Shown here one piece after another: positions 34,801 through 44,737 of a stretch of DNA of 64,000 nucleotides (the stretch's first letter is position 1; every line of letters starts with the position of its first letter). The notes under the pieces are model-generated. The model saw nothing but the letters and a program-made list of their open reading frames with translations, ran no database searches and was not told the DNA's origin. Both the position numbers and the translations under genes were made by a program. The stretch is from Zingiber officinale (Eukaryota > Streptophyta > Magnoliopsida > Zingiberales > Zingiberaceae), in contig NC_055991.1 in NCBI RefSeq assembly GCF_018446385.1, positions 99,927,712 to 99,991,711 on the forward strand, written 5' to 3'.

Positions 34801-36452
34801 ACTCAGAAGGATCTGAATATGCGACAGCGCAGGTGGCTAGAGCTGGTCAAAGACTACGACATAGACATCCTCTACCACCCAGGGAAAGCCAATAAGGTAG
34901 CAGACGCACTTAGCAGAAAATCAAGTGCTACCTTATTATCACTAGCCGCCATGTCACCGCCCCTACAGAAGGAGATCGCAGATTTTGGTCTTGAACTCAT
35001 CGTTGGACAGCTCTCTACTATGACCTTAGAGTCTACCTTACTTGGTGAGATTCAGTCAGCTCAGGAGCAGGACCCTGAGATTCAGAAAATCAAGCAAGGG
35101 CTAGCAGAATCAGAAAGTAGAGAATTCAGAGTGTCCGATAGCGGGGTGTTGTATTTTGGTGACAGACTCTGTGTTCCAGATCAGGAGGAGCTACGGAGAT
35201 AGATTTTAGATGAGGCTCACAAGACTCCCTATGCGATGCATCCAGGTTCCACCAAGATGTATCAAGACGTGAAGAAACATTTTTGGTGGCCCGGGATGAA
35301 GCGAGACATCGCTAGATATGTTAGCATCTGCCTCACCTGTCAGAGGGTCAAGGCAGAACATCAGCGACCAGGAGGAGTCTTGCAGCCTATACAGATTCCA
35401 GAATGGAAGTGGGAGGATATCCCTATGGATTTCATAGTGGGACTGCCCAGAACCACGAATGGTTTTGACGCCATATGGGTAATAGTCGACAGGTTGACTA
35501 AATTAGCCCACTTCTTAGCTATCAAGATATCCTACTCCATGGAGAAGCTAGCTCAGTTGTATCTCCAGGAGATCGTCAGACTACATGGAGTCCCACGAAC
35601 CATCATTTCAGACAGAGACAGCAGATTCATTGTGTGCAGTCAGCGTTGGGCACTAAGTTAAAATTCAGCACAGCCTTCCATCCTCAGACAGATGGACAGA
35701 CGGAGCGAGTAAATCAGGTACTCGAAGATATGCTCCGAGCATGTGCCCTAGATTTCAAAGGGAGTTGGTGCAAATATCTGAGTCTAGCAGAATTTGCATA
35801 CAACAACAGCTATTAGGCCACTATCGGCATGGCACCTTACGAGGCTCTCTATGGGCGGAGGTGTAGATCTCCAATCTGCTGGTATGAGAGTGGTGAACAG
35901 AAGGAACTAGAGCTTCAGACAGATCTAGTCGCAGATACCACAGCAGCTATACAGCAGATCCGCCAGAGGATAGAGACAGCACAGAGCCGCCAGAAGAGCT
36001 ATGCTGATACGCGACGTAGACCCTTAGAGTTTTCAGTTGGGGAGTCAGTGTTCCTCAGAGTGGCTCCCATGAAGGGAGTAATGCGTTTTGGGAAGAAGGG
36101 CAAACTAAGTCCCAGATATGTGGGACCCTACCTTATCAGCAGAAGAGTGGGCAAGGTAGCATACGAGCTAGAGCTACCCCAGGAGATGTCAGCTGTCCAC
36201 AACGTATTTCACGTCTCTATGCTGAAGAAGCATACCCCAGATGCCACCCAGGTGATTGAGCCCCAGTCGGTACAGATCCGCGAAGACCTCAGCTATGATA
36301 GTCGGCCTATTCAGATAATAGACCGAGCAGTTAAGAAATTGCGGAACAAGGAAGTACCATTAGTCAAAGTCATTTGGCACAGTCACACAGCAGAAGAGGC
36401 AACTTGGGAGGCAGAAGCCAACATGAGACAGAAGTACCCAGAATTGTTCTAA
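31816..36452 (+). pseudogene. Tekay gag-pol polyprotein, interrupted by stops
   Basis: It starts at ATG 31816. Gag (about 31816-33000) has the capsid block with WWERIRAKRP and a zinc knuckle CFECGQEGHMAKQC near 32857. Protease has LFDTGATHSYIA near 33133. RT has the intact [10 protein letters not shown] near 34138. RNase H has [15 protein letters not shown]. Integrase has the HHCC region (35238-35345). The C-terminal chromodomain (VIWHSHTAEEATWE) ends at 36452. Stops occur at about 31921, 32644, 33263, 33788, 35200 and 35815, mostly TAG where CAG is expected. A deletion with a frame change at about 35632 removes residues between the second Asp and the Glu of the integrase core. Otherwise well preserved. 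Confidence 0.9.
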
Positions 36453-36464
36453 GTTCGAGGATGA

Positions 36465-36487
36465 ATTTTTTATAAGGTATGGAGGAT
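36465..36487 (+). other. Polypurine tract region
   Basis: ATAAGGTATGGAGGAT lies immediately before the 3' LTR start at 36488. It is purine-rich and in the correct place for plus-strand priming. Confidence 0.65.
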
Positions 36488-38754
36488 TGTAACGCCCGAA
36501 AATTCTCGAAACTGCATTATAAATATTCTACGATTTTTCTGGAATTTTTAGATATTTTTCCGGAATTTTTCGAGTAGCGGAAGCAGCAAAAATAAATAGA
36601 ACCGCAAAATACCTTAGGCGGGAATCGAACCCGAGACCTATGGTTTAGGGATAATGTTAGTAACCGGTTGAACCCAGCAGGGCCGTGCTGAAAGGAAAGG
36701 GAACCAATAAAATTTATATTGGAGTTGGGCGAATTAAATCTTTAATATAAATAGGAACATTAGTTAAGTGAGGAGGTTATTTTTTCACCGTGACCTATCC
36801 TCTTCCAAAACCTCACCGCCGCCCACACCTCTCCCTCCTCCTCTCTCGGCGCCCAAGCCCAAGGACTCTCGGATCATCTTCCGGCGACGATTCCAACACG
36901 AAAAAGGTTCTTCTCCGTGAGAGGAACGCGAAGACGTGAGCGGATCGTCGAGAAGGTCATCTCCACCGGAAATCTTGCGAATAGAATCGTAAGAAATTAC
37001 GAACCGGAGGTAAGAAACCCCTCACCTGCAGTATAATAGCTTTCGTGTGTTATCTTTTTATGTATTAGATTAGTTTTAGTGGATTTTGTCAATATATAGG
37101 GTGTATCTAATTCTTCTCACAGACTTAGGGATTGGTGAGCATCTCTAGATGGGCCGGACACGTTTTCCCTCTTCAGATAGAGGTTCTAGACGTCGTCGGG
37201 TGCCTAGAGGTGGTCTCCCTAATAGAGAAGAGAGTCAGAATACATCAAATGCTTGACAAAATGCCTAGCACAGCCTTATAATACAATAGGCATTTATTTA
37301 GCTCAGTTAAATGCCATAGCACACGATAATTAGCATACTCAGTTTTTATTTCAGCTTATATGGATTAGATATCCAATGGGTGGGCTCCCATAGTCGCCTC
37401 TAGGTTCAGATAACCTAGTTCTAGGTTCAGATAACCTAGTTTCAGCAAAACAGTATTAGCTATTTCAGTATTTTACTTTCACCGGCACTGTACTGGATTA
37501 GATATCCATTGGGCTGGACTCCCACAGTCGTCCCTAGGTTTAGATAACCTAGTAAACCCTACTAGATTCGGAACTTGCAATCCCGGGTCTAGTTAGGGAT
37601 GCGCACACTACAGTTGCCAAGGCCCTACAGCAGCATGTTTATTATTTTCACGTATTATGTATTACTTTTCAAATCTTTATCAGATAGATAAGTGAATTCA
37701 GAGCAGCTTCAGTTTCAGCTTAGTATTAGCCTAGATCAGTTTGTATCAGTTAGCTCTTTCTGTTGATACATATGATAGCTACATAATTAGTTTGTATGCT
37801 ATGCCATGATTAGTTCAGTATGCCATGTTTATATGATTGTATGTCATGCCATGCTAGCATGTTCAGTATGTTTTCAAATAGCATGATTTCAAATCATAAT
37901 TGCATCGTATGCATGTTTTTGTGAGGTAGATGGTTTCTTACTAAGCTTTTAGCTTACAGATACTACTTTTCTTATACTGCAGATAAAGGTAAAGGAAAAG
38001 TGGACCAGTAGCGGAGGCTGGAGGTCAATGCAGATCAAGATGTGTGTGGAAGGAACTGGAATAAAGATCTTAGGGATCTAGCAAGTTTCTCTTGTGTTTT
38101 AGAATATTTAGCAAGTTAACTGCCTTACAACTTTATAGAGTTAACTATTAGAACATTGCTAGTTGATTTTCCGCACGTAGCATGGTTACTTGTCATGAAG
38201 TAATGAATCATATCCCATATCATGTTTAGTATGTTAGTCATTACTCAGTAGAATGTTCATTTCACTTTTTATAGTGTTGTATAATGGTTTTTGGCATGCA
38301 TCAGTGCTGATATCAGAGTTCTGATACGAAATCAGAAACTCCTGATCGGTCGATAGATCGATCAGGGACCTGGTTCTGCGAACAGAAACTTTCTGTTCGT
38401 CTTCTGATCGATCCGTGGATCGATCAGGAACTGGGGAAGCCCCTGATCGGTCGGTAGACCGATCAGGGAGCTGGTTTCGGCAGTCATAACTCTCTGTTCG
38501 CAGCTGGATCGTTCGGCAGATCGGTCCAGCCGCGAACAAAAAGAATCCCGATAGTTGGATCGCGAACATCACACCACTGATCGGTCAGCTGACCGATCAG
38601 TGAGCCACTGGATCGGTCAGTCCGACCGATCAGTGAGGTCCTGGAACGGTCGGCAGACCGATCCAGGTGCGTACAGAAGCTCTAGCGAATTATGGATCGG
38701 TCAGCCGACCGATCCAAAGGTTCTTCCCCGTTACTACAATAAAAACATTAAAAG

Positions 38755-39060
38755 ACAACGGTTAAAAACCGTTATCGTAGGTCTTTTAAAACCGTTGTAA
38801 TTGGCAGTGTTGTTAAAAGTGGGGGCTACGACAACGGTTTTAAACCGTTGTCTTTGAATGAAAAGACAACAGTTTTGCAACGGTTTTAAACCGTTGTCTT
38901 TGAATGAAAAGACAACAGTTTAAAACCGTTGTTGTTTAGAGAATTTTTTATTAACACTGCTAGTTTACAACCGTTTTTGGGGGCTACGACAACGGTTTTT
39001 AACCGTTGTCTTTGAGGGTGATAGTCAATAACAACGGTTTTAGATCATTGTCTTTTAAAT
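38755..39060. repeat. Left subterminal repeats of the CACTA element
   Basis: At least eight copies of a GACAACGG motif and its inverse CCGTTGTC, often paired as ACAACGGTTTTAAACCGTTG, a perfect palindrome. Subterminal repeats of this kind are the usual transposase-binding region in CACTA elements. Confidence 0.85.
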
Positions 39061-39346
39061 TATTATCTTTTAATACCAATATATCATATTTCAATATAAA
39101 TATATAATAAAGAATCGTAATCACAAAAGAAAGAATATTTCTCATATCAATGTCATTCAAAATGTTACTTATACAAGAATTATATTACAATCATAAAAGA
39201 AAAAACATGTCTAATATTCAAATAAAATTTATCCCAATACAAATAAATAAATAAACTTCATTTACAACTAATGAACAATTGTCAAAAGACTAGAAACTTG
39301 TGATGGTGGTTCATGCCATGTAGGATTGCAAGTAATTATTGTCAAC

Positions 39347-39450
39347 TCAAGCCCCATCAAAATCTTCAACTTGTAGAATTTCATTGGACTCCTCTTTCTC
39401 ACTTGCTGATTCTTCCATGTAAACCTTTTCCAACATTCTGGATTTTTGTG
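39347..39450 (-). pseudogene. Captured terminal exon, unrecognised gene
   Basis: After a splice-acceptor-like AAAAATCCAG on the minus strand comes an acidic frame with MEESASEKEESNEILQ and VEDFDGA, then TGA. Composition and the acceptor suggest the last coding exon of a host gene. I cannot name the gene; it could also be chance. Confidence 0.35.
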
Positions 39451-39641
39451 AAGCAAAGTATGTGAGCAAAGCACAAAAAAAAAGGAAAGAATATAATACC
39501 TGTAGAAGACATAAAACAAGGTTGATAGCTGAAATTTGGAGAAATACAGTTGCTACAATCACAATAACAGATTTGATAAATCATATACTCTTCAAGTACT
39601 CCATTCATATCGGCAAATAAAACCATAACATAAAAGCTTAC

Positions 39642-39760
39642 ATGTAGAGGTGGTGGTGTTTTGGCATAATAACATGTTGGACTGCAGTACTCAAGCTCCC
39701 CCTTGGCAGGCTCATCAGAGCATGGAGAACCAAATGTTTTATAAAGACCCTTGGCAGGCT
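39642..39760 (-). pseudogene. Captured fragment of a NOT2/VIP2-like CCR4-NOT subunit gene
   Basis: The minus-strand frame reads LYKTFGSPCSDEPAKGELEY then CYYAKTPPPLH, ending at a GTAAGC donor at 39641. This matches the stretch at the start of the conserved NOT2 domain of plant VIP2/NOT2 proteins (KTFGSPW.(N/D)EPAKGE...CYYA..PPPL). NOT2 is a scaffold subunit of the CCR4-NOT deadenylase. The continuation of the domain was not found. Upstream sequence with FSLGGTFQSSLQQQQ, after a CAACCAG acceptor, is in another frame and may be a different exon. A repeated GAGCCTGCCAAGGG flanks the fragment and may mark a junction. Confidence 0.65.
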
Positions 39761-41019
39761 CAAACTATAGGCTGTGGTAGTATGCAGTTGTTGTTGCTGA
39801 AGGCTAGATTGAAAAGTTCCTCCTAAGCTAAATCCGCCAGATTGTGTCATCTGGTTGATATCAAACTACCAAATGAATGAAGAAACATGATCAATATAGA
39901 TAAGTCAATTCCAAAAGTTCACCACAGTTCAACTAATGCATTTAATTAATTATGAAAAAAATAGATAAAGAAATATAGACTGTTGAGTGAATATTACTTA
40001 TAATTGCCAAATCCTGGAAAACATTTGATGTTACTTGGAACGTTGGTGGCACCCTAGGAAACTTTGTCAATAGAACCTGCAAAATCTAAACATATATTAG
40101 AAGAGTTCATCTTTATCTGAAGCACTAGTAACTCTTGACCATATACAATTTTTGATACAAGGAGAAAGTTTCAGGAAGGTTTATCCAAGACCTGCAAATG
40201 AAATTTGTAAATGAAATAAAATCAGACACAAATATAATCTGAACAAGAAAAACAAGGAAATATCAGCAATAAAGATCATTATCTCTAACATGTAATAAAA
40301 AAATTATTCTTTTTGACAATCTCATATATAGTTTCAACCTAAAAACTCAGTATAGTTGACAACAATTCAAGGGGAAATCTAACATGTAAGTATAGTTATA
40401 TAAGAAGCTATTGTAAAACTTACTTGAGTCAAATTGCTATCAATGTGAGGCAAGATGAAACTAGATTCAACTCACTTTTCTGTGTTTAACTTGATCAAAT
40501 GAATGCAAGTGAAGACAGGTGGGAGCTTATATCGCTATCATGTTGTAACACCTTATAAAAAAGTAGATCTTCCATTTTCAATTTAATTAGAATGCTATAC
40601 CAATGGATTTAAAAGTGAACTATTGTCCAACAAGTTAAAGAATAGCGCATATAATGATGGTTTTCAAAATCAGTGCTTCATTTAGAGAAAAACCTCAGTG
40701 CATAATAAACTTCAGAGCTAAAAAACATGAACCAATTAAATTTAAGCAATCATACCATATTCACCTATCGTTACTGTTTTTATTAATCCATAACTACTAT
40801 TGTTTCTATGATTGATGAGATTTCATACCATATTCACTAACATCATATTTGTCAGAACATTTTCTATATATCACTAGACAATTTGTATAAATAAGATCGT
40901 TAGCTATAATAATAAATCAATAAAGCAAATATTTTCCCTTTACTTTTCTCTTATTCTTTCTACCCACAAGAGGTGAGATGGAATAAAGTTAATTACTTTG
41001 GCCCAATGACTTCCACATC
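39761..41019. other. CACTA interior without recognised exons
   Basis: AT-rich, intron-like DNA. One acceptor-like TTTTGCAG on the minus strand near 40080 is followed by an unrecognised short frame. No gene can be supported. Confidence 0.4.
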
Positions 41020-41245
41020 TTAGATGTCAAATGTATTGAACTCAACCACAGCAATGTACTTTAGGATTTGGTTTTGCATAATGGACACGTGTCTTCTAAT
41101 AGCAGCTAATGACCCACAGGGGATGAGTTTATATTCATGCCTATTGATCTTTCCAATGGACATGTAGCTAGAAGGATTAGGATTAGTAGGTAATTTTACT
41201 TTCATCACAAAGCAATTGCACACAGGTTTTATTGCCTGAATTGAA
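41020..41245 (-). pseudogene. Possible captured exon, unrecognised
   Basis: After a CAATTCAG acceptor-like site near 41240, the minus-strand frame reads AIKPVCNCFVMKVKLPTNPN and continues to a stop at 41020. It is open for about 75 codons and lies just downstream of the CDPK exons, but does not match CDPK. Its source is unknown. Confidence 0.3.
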
Positions 41246-41282
41246 AATAATTTGAAACTATTTAAAGTTAAACAAAGAATTA

Positions 41283-42112
41283 TGCCATGGGTCTGACTCA
41301 AAATCAGGAGTACCATGTAAAATCTCTTCAAATATGCCTTGTTCGGTTTCTGTGAGTTTGGTGAATTACAGAAGATATTATATCAGAAAATTATAGACAA
41401 AATGACGCTTATATAAGTAACGGGAAATATATAAACAGAATAAATTTGCTAATACAAACTGACAAGAATAGAGAACAAATTCTCACTAGCCCAAAATGGA
41501 GGAACACCACTAAGAAGAATATAAATGATAACCCCAGCACTCCAAATATCTGCCTCAGGACCATAACGTTTTTTTTAGGATTTCAGGAGCAACATAATAA
41601 GGGCTGCCGACCACATCAGTGAATCTCTCTCCTGAACAAGAGAACTCGCCCATCAATAAACTGGTTGAAAGAATTTAAGTAACTTCATCCATTTAGATGT
41701 TCTCAGATGATACTGAGTATTTGGAAGGACAACAACAAAAGCTTTGTAAGTGAGACAAAGCAACTAGTGATAGAATAAAATTCTTTTACCTCAAATTCTA
41801 TCTTATATAAGCTAATCAATGTCTGCATGGATGTCGAATAAAATTCTTTTAGCTCAATTTATATATAGCTAATTAATCCAGCATATGAAGCCCATGATTA
41901 GGACCATAATCTATCTAGATGCAAAGTAAAGCTAACTACTAAAACTTTTGCGTGATTCAAAATAAAATCACAAGCAAAGATGCATCTTGAGTTGCATAAC
42001 AATATTAACAAGAAGAAGATCAGCACCTGGTTTGAAGAAAACAGACAATCCAAAGTCAATTGTCTTGAGAGGTGCATCCTCCATTTGGTTGACAAAAAGA
42101 AAATTTTCCAGA
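41283..42112 (-). pseudogene. Captured fragment of a calcium-dependent protein kinase (CDPK) gene, introns retained
   Basis: Three minus-strand exon pieces. 42112-42025: [20 protein letters not shown] then LSVFFKPG (kinase subdomains VIb-VII), with the preceding HRDLKP segment degraded to NQSS. 41634-41492: [20 protein letters not shown] then [20 protein letters not shown] and GVPPFWA (VIII-IX), with one extra A in an A run causing a frameshift after ILKK. 41353-41283: ETEQGIFEEILHGTPDFES and DPWHN (X). Splice sites remain (CAG acceptors, GTGAGA donor), so the capture was of genomic DNA. No EF hands or N-terminal lobe are present, so it is not functional. Confidence 0.88.
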
Positions 42113-43012
42113 GAGCTTTGGTTTATGATTCTGCTAGATCTGAACCTCTGTATATTTGCGGAACACACATCCTCAAAAGGACTCCCAGAGAAGTTACTCC
42201 ATCCTGCAGCAACAAAGAGTAAAAAATACACATACACTAAGGAAAGACCTATATCATAATTATAAACATGCAGGCATGCAAAAAAGACGTAAGAAATAAA
42301 GATGTTTCAAGGCTCTAGAAGATATATACCTCGATCAGAAATTCTTTCTTCATTAATTATTGCTCGCAGTGGTGGGAAAATACACATACCCAAAAGGTCA
42401 AACTAAAACCTACTAATTTCCTTTCAACCCAAAATTTATATATTATGGAAGTTATCTTCCCTCTATGCTGATTTGCAACAAATAAACAAAATAATGCAGT
42501 CTTCCTATTGCGCGCGAGGAGAAAACTGCTAAGACCAAAAGTAAATATAGAATATTTAAAAGAAAGCTAGAAGAAATAAATAAGCCAAGCAAATTAAGAA
42601 CAGAAATATCAGATATAAAATGCTCGAAAGCAATTCTTTTTAACATTGAAACATGAAGGGCGAAACCAAACAATCAAGAGCAGAAACACAATATGCAGGA
42701 ATGTTAAAAACAAGTTTTTTTTCCTCTCATTTTTTAACAGGAAATTGAACAAATGCCCCGAAAGCAAATACTCCAATTTGGAAGTGCTTAGAAACCATCC
42801 CTTTACTCGATCTCTTAATGCTTAAACAAAAAACACAAGAACTACAGTCGTGATAGATCTTTCAAGGAAACCTACACCAAAATGAGCTCGAGGAAAGGGG
42901 GAACCTTAGCATTCATCCAATTTCCTCTTCTTTTCTTCTTCTTTTTTTTTTAATTTCAAAAACAAAAAACTTCATTATTAGCAATTTCTTGAAAGCGAAA
43001 ACAAACTCTTAC
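42113..43012. other. CACTA interior, intron-like DNA between captured CDPK and IST1 pieces
   Basis: AT-rich with scattered short frames that match nothing I recognise. The junction between the two captured loci must lie here. Confidence 0.4.
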
Positions 43013-43165
43013 CCTTCCGTACGTGTTCGCTTCGTGGCCGGGGGCGATGAGGTCGGCGACGTCCTTTTTGAGCCACCGCACTGTGGCCTGTTTCTTACTT
43101 CGTATCGGCCCGATCCTCGCCCTTATGTTCTTCGCCGAGTGCTTGCTGCCGCCCAGTCGATCCAT
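43013..43165 (-). pseudogene. Captured first exon of an IST1-like (Vps4 regulator) gene
   Basis: The 51-codon exon begins at ATG 43165 and ends exactly before a GTAAGAG donor at 43012. The sequence contains KHSAKNIRARIGPIRSKKQA, RWLKKDVADLI and NTYGR, matching the N-terminal IST1 domain of plant IST1-like proteins of the NAYGRAEGL subgroup (KKDIADLL...NAYGR). IST1 proteins regulate the ESCRT-III/Vps4 machinery. No later IST1 exon was found, so only the start of the gene was captured; upstream DNA to about 43680 may be its 5' flank. Confidence 0.8.
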
Positions 43166-43682
43166 CGTGAATATCCACCACCAAGAACAAAAGCTCCAAA
43201 CTTTACCAAGAAACAGAATTACTTCTTACCATTTGTTGAAGAATTTCCCACCTAGAATTCCACCCAGCATCGTTCTTCTCCCCCTTCTATGCCTCACTCC
43301 CCCTGCTCTCTGTTTCACAACTCCTACGGCGAAATGTGAAAGTAATTGATGGCCGGAAGAGTATAGAAAAAGAAGGAAACAAATAACGAGGAGACGAAAA
43401 AAGGCTACCTGTGCACCCATAGGACAAGCAAAGATGGTAATGGGTGGCGATGAGCTGTGAAAGAATTTCTGAAGAAATTAAACGGAGTAGTGGAAGCGGG
43501 CGGCAGAAGGGAGGAGGCAGGGCAAAGAAGGGGCGACGGGTTTAGGACTTGGATCGAGAAGGTAAAGGGGCGGAATAAGGCGGCAAAAAATTTCGGGGAG
43601 AGGGAAAGAAAAAACGTGGCGGCAAAAAATGGCGAAGGGGAAAAAGCAGCCAAAGAAAGAAACAATAGCATTCAACAACACT
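43166..43682. other. CACTA interior upstream of the IST1-like exon
   Basis: GC- and pyrimidine/purine-skewed DNA that could be the captured promoter and 5' UTR of the IST1-like gene. No coding sequence that I can support. Confidence 0.4.
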
Positions 43683-43935
43683 TAATAGACAACGGTTTTT
43701 AAAAACCGTTGTCGTAATCCCAGAAAAAAGCTCACATAGACAACAGTTTTAAAAAATTATTGTCGTAGCCTTTAAAAACCGTTGTCGTAACCTCAAAAAA
43801 ATATAAATAGACAACAGTTTTTAAAAACCGTTGTCATAGGCCAAAAAAATTGCTAAAAGACAACGGTTTTTGATGAAACCGTTGTTAAAAGGCAAAAAGA
43901 CAACCATTTGGTATAAAACCGTTGTCGTTTGAGTG
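43683..43935. repeat. Right subterminal repeats of the CACTA element
   Basis: About five to six paired motifs of AGACAACGGTTTTTAAAAACCGTTGTCG type, matching the left subterminal array in motif and spacing. It ends in the GTTTTTCTTGTAGTG terminus. Confidence 0.85.
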
Positions 43936-44197
43936 TTGTTGAATGAGGTTTTTCTTGTAGTGCGTGCCAGTATCAGTGGACCGGTCCGTGGACCGATCAG
44001 AAGTCCAATATCAGTGGTAAACATCTCCCCTAGCATGTGTACAATTATTAGGTACATGTAGAACGTTCAGTTTCAGCGTTCCCAGCAATTAGATTAGCAA
44101 AATTTTAATTAGCCTAGCTTTCCGCACAGTATAGCACAGCACAACCGTAACGATCGGCCTTACAGCCTAGTAGTAGAAGACGGGTCGTTACAGTTGG

Positions 44198-44737
44198 TAC
44201 TAAAATAGAAGTGTCTTCTCTTATTTTCTCAAGAACAATTTTACTCATGGGATTGTGGTTCATTACATAGTCCTCTTCTAAAAATTGGGCATTGGTGCTA
44301 ACAATGACCTTATGATCTTTAGGACTATAAAACAAACCACCTTTCGTTCCTCTAGGATATCTCACGAACAAATGAACTTCTGTACGTGATTTCAACTTAT
44401 CAGCGTCTCCCTTCAGCACATGTGCTGGACTACCCCAAATCGAATGTGTTTCAAACTAGGCTTATGCTCATTCCATAATTCTATGGGAGTAGAGGGTACT
44501 GACTTAGAAGGTACCAAGTTCAGAATGTACGTCACCGTTTCTAGAGCATATCCCAAAAATGAATTTGGTAATTCTGAATAACTTATCATTGATCTAACCA
44601 TTTCCATAAGAGTCCTATTCATTCATTCCGCTACACCATTCTGTTAGGGTGTACCAAGTGTAGACAATTGGGATTGAATCCCTGCCTATGATAAGTAACT
44701 CCTAAACTCTCCTAAGAGGTACTCTCCACCACGATCA
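44198..44737 (-). pseudogene. Copia C: integrase core and linker remnant
   Basis: The minus strand reads DRGGEYLLGEFRSYLS, stop, AGIQSQLS, then GTP, stop, [25 protein letters not shown] and a C-terminal integrase linker ending NPMSKIVLEKI. It continues the copia C frame that stopped at 29137. Stops replace Gln and Glu codons. It is cut at 44737 by the LTR of copia B, so the N-terminal integrase, protease, gag and 5' LTR are outside the window. Confidence 0.85.

Larger units (their letters stand above)
38732..43962. mobile_element. CACTA (En/Spm-like) transposon carrying host-gene fragments, 5231 bp
   Basis: Terminal inverted repeats are TACTACAATAAAAAC at the left and CACTACAAGAAAAAC (reverse of the right end). 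The 3-bp duplication CGT lies at 38729-38731 and 43963-43965. Subterminal arrays of an ACAACGGTTTTAAACCGTTG type repeat lie at both ends. I found no TNPD or TNPA-type transposase sequence. The interior instead carries minus-strand exons of unrelated host genes with introns retained, so it is a non-autonomous gene-capturing element. The left terminal C is mutated to T, which may weaken that end. Confidence 0.88.
29138..44192 (+). mobile_element. Tekay/Del-lineage chromovirus (Ty3/gypsy), carrying a CACTA insertion in its 3' LTR
   Basis: Exact 5-bp duplication GTTGG at 29133-29137 and 44193-44197. It has two LTRs, a tRNA-Met type PBS, a gag-pol region in the order gag, protease, RT, RNase H, integrase, chromodomain, and a polypurine tract. 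It interrupts copia C between integrase and RT. Net length without the CACTA element is about 9.8 kb. By eye the LTRs differ at about 25-30 sites plus one ~20 bp indel over 2.45 kb, so the insertion is recent. Several in-frame stops mean this copy is not autonomous. Confidence 0.93.
36488..44192 (+). mobile_element. 3' LTR of the Tekay element, split by a CACTA transposon
   Basis: Segments 36488-38731 and 43963-44192 together reproduce the 2.45 kb 5' LTR. It starts TGTAACGCCC and ends GTCGTTACA. Relative to the 5' LTR it has an extra ~20 bp palindrome copy near 38600. The break falls after TTCTTCCCCGT. Confidence 0.93.

Noticed and set aside
42452-42673. Hydrophobic 73-residue minus ORF inside the CACTA element
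   Set aside because: AT-rich intron-like DNA encodes apparent membrane segments by chance; no homology recognised.
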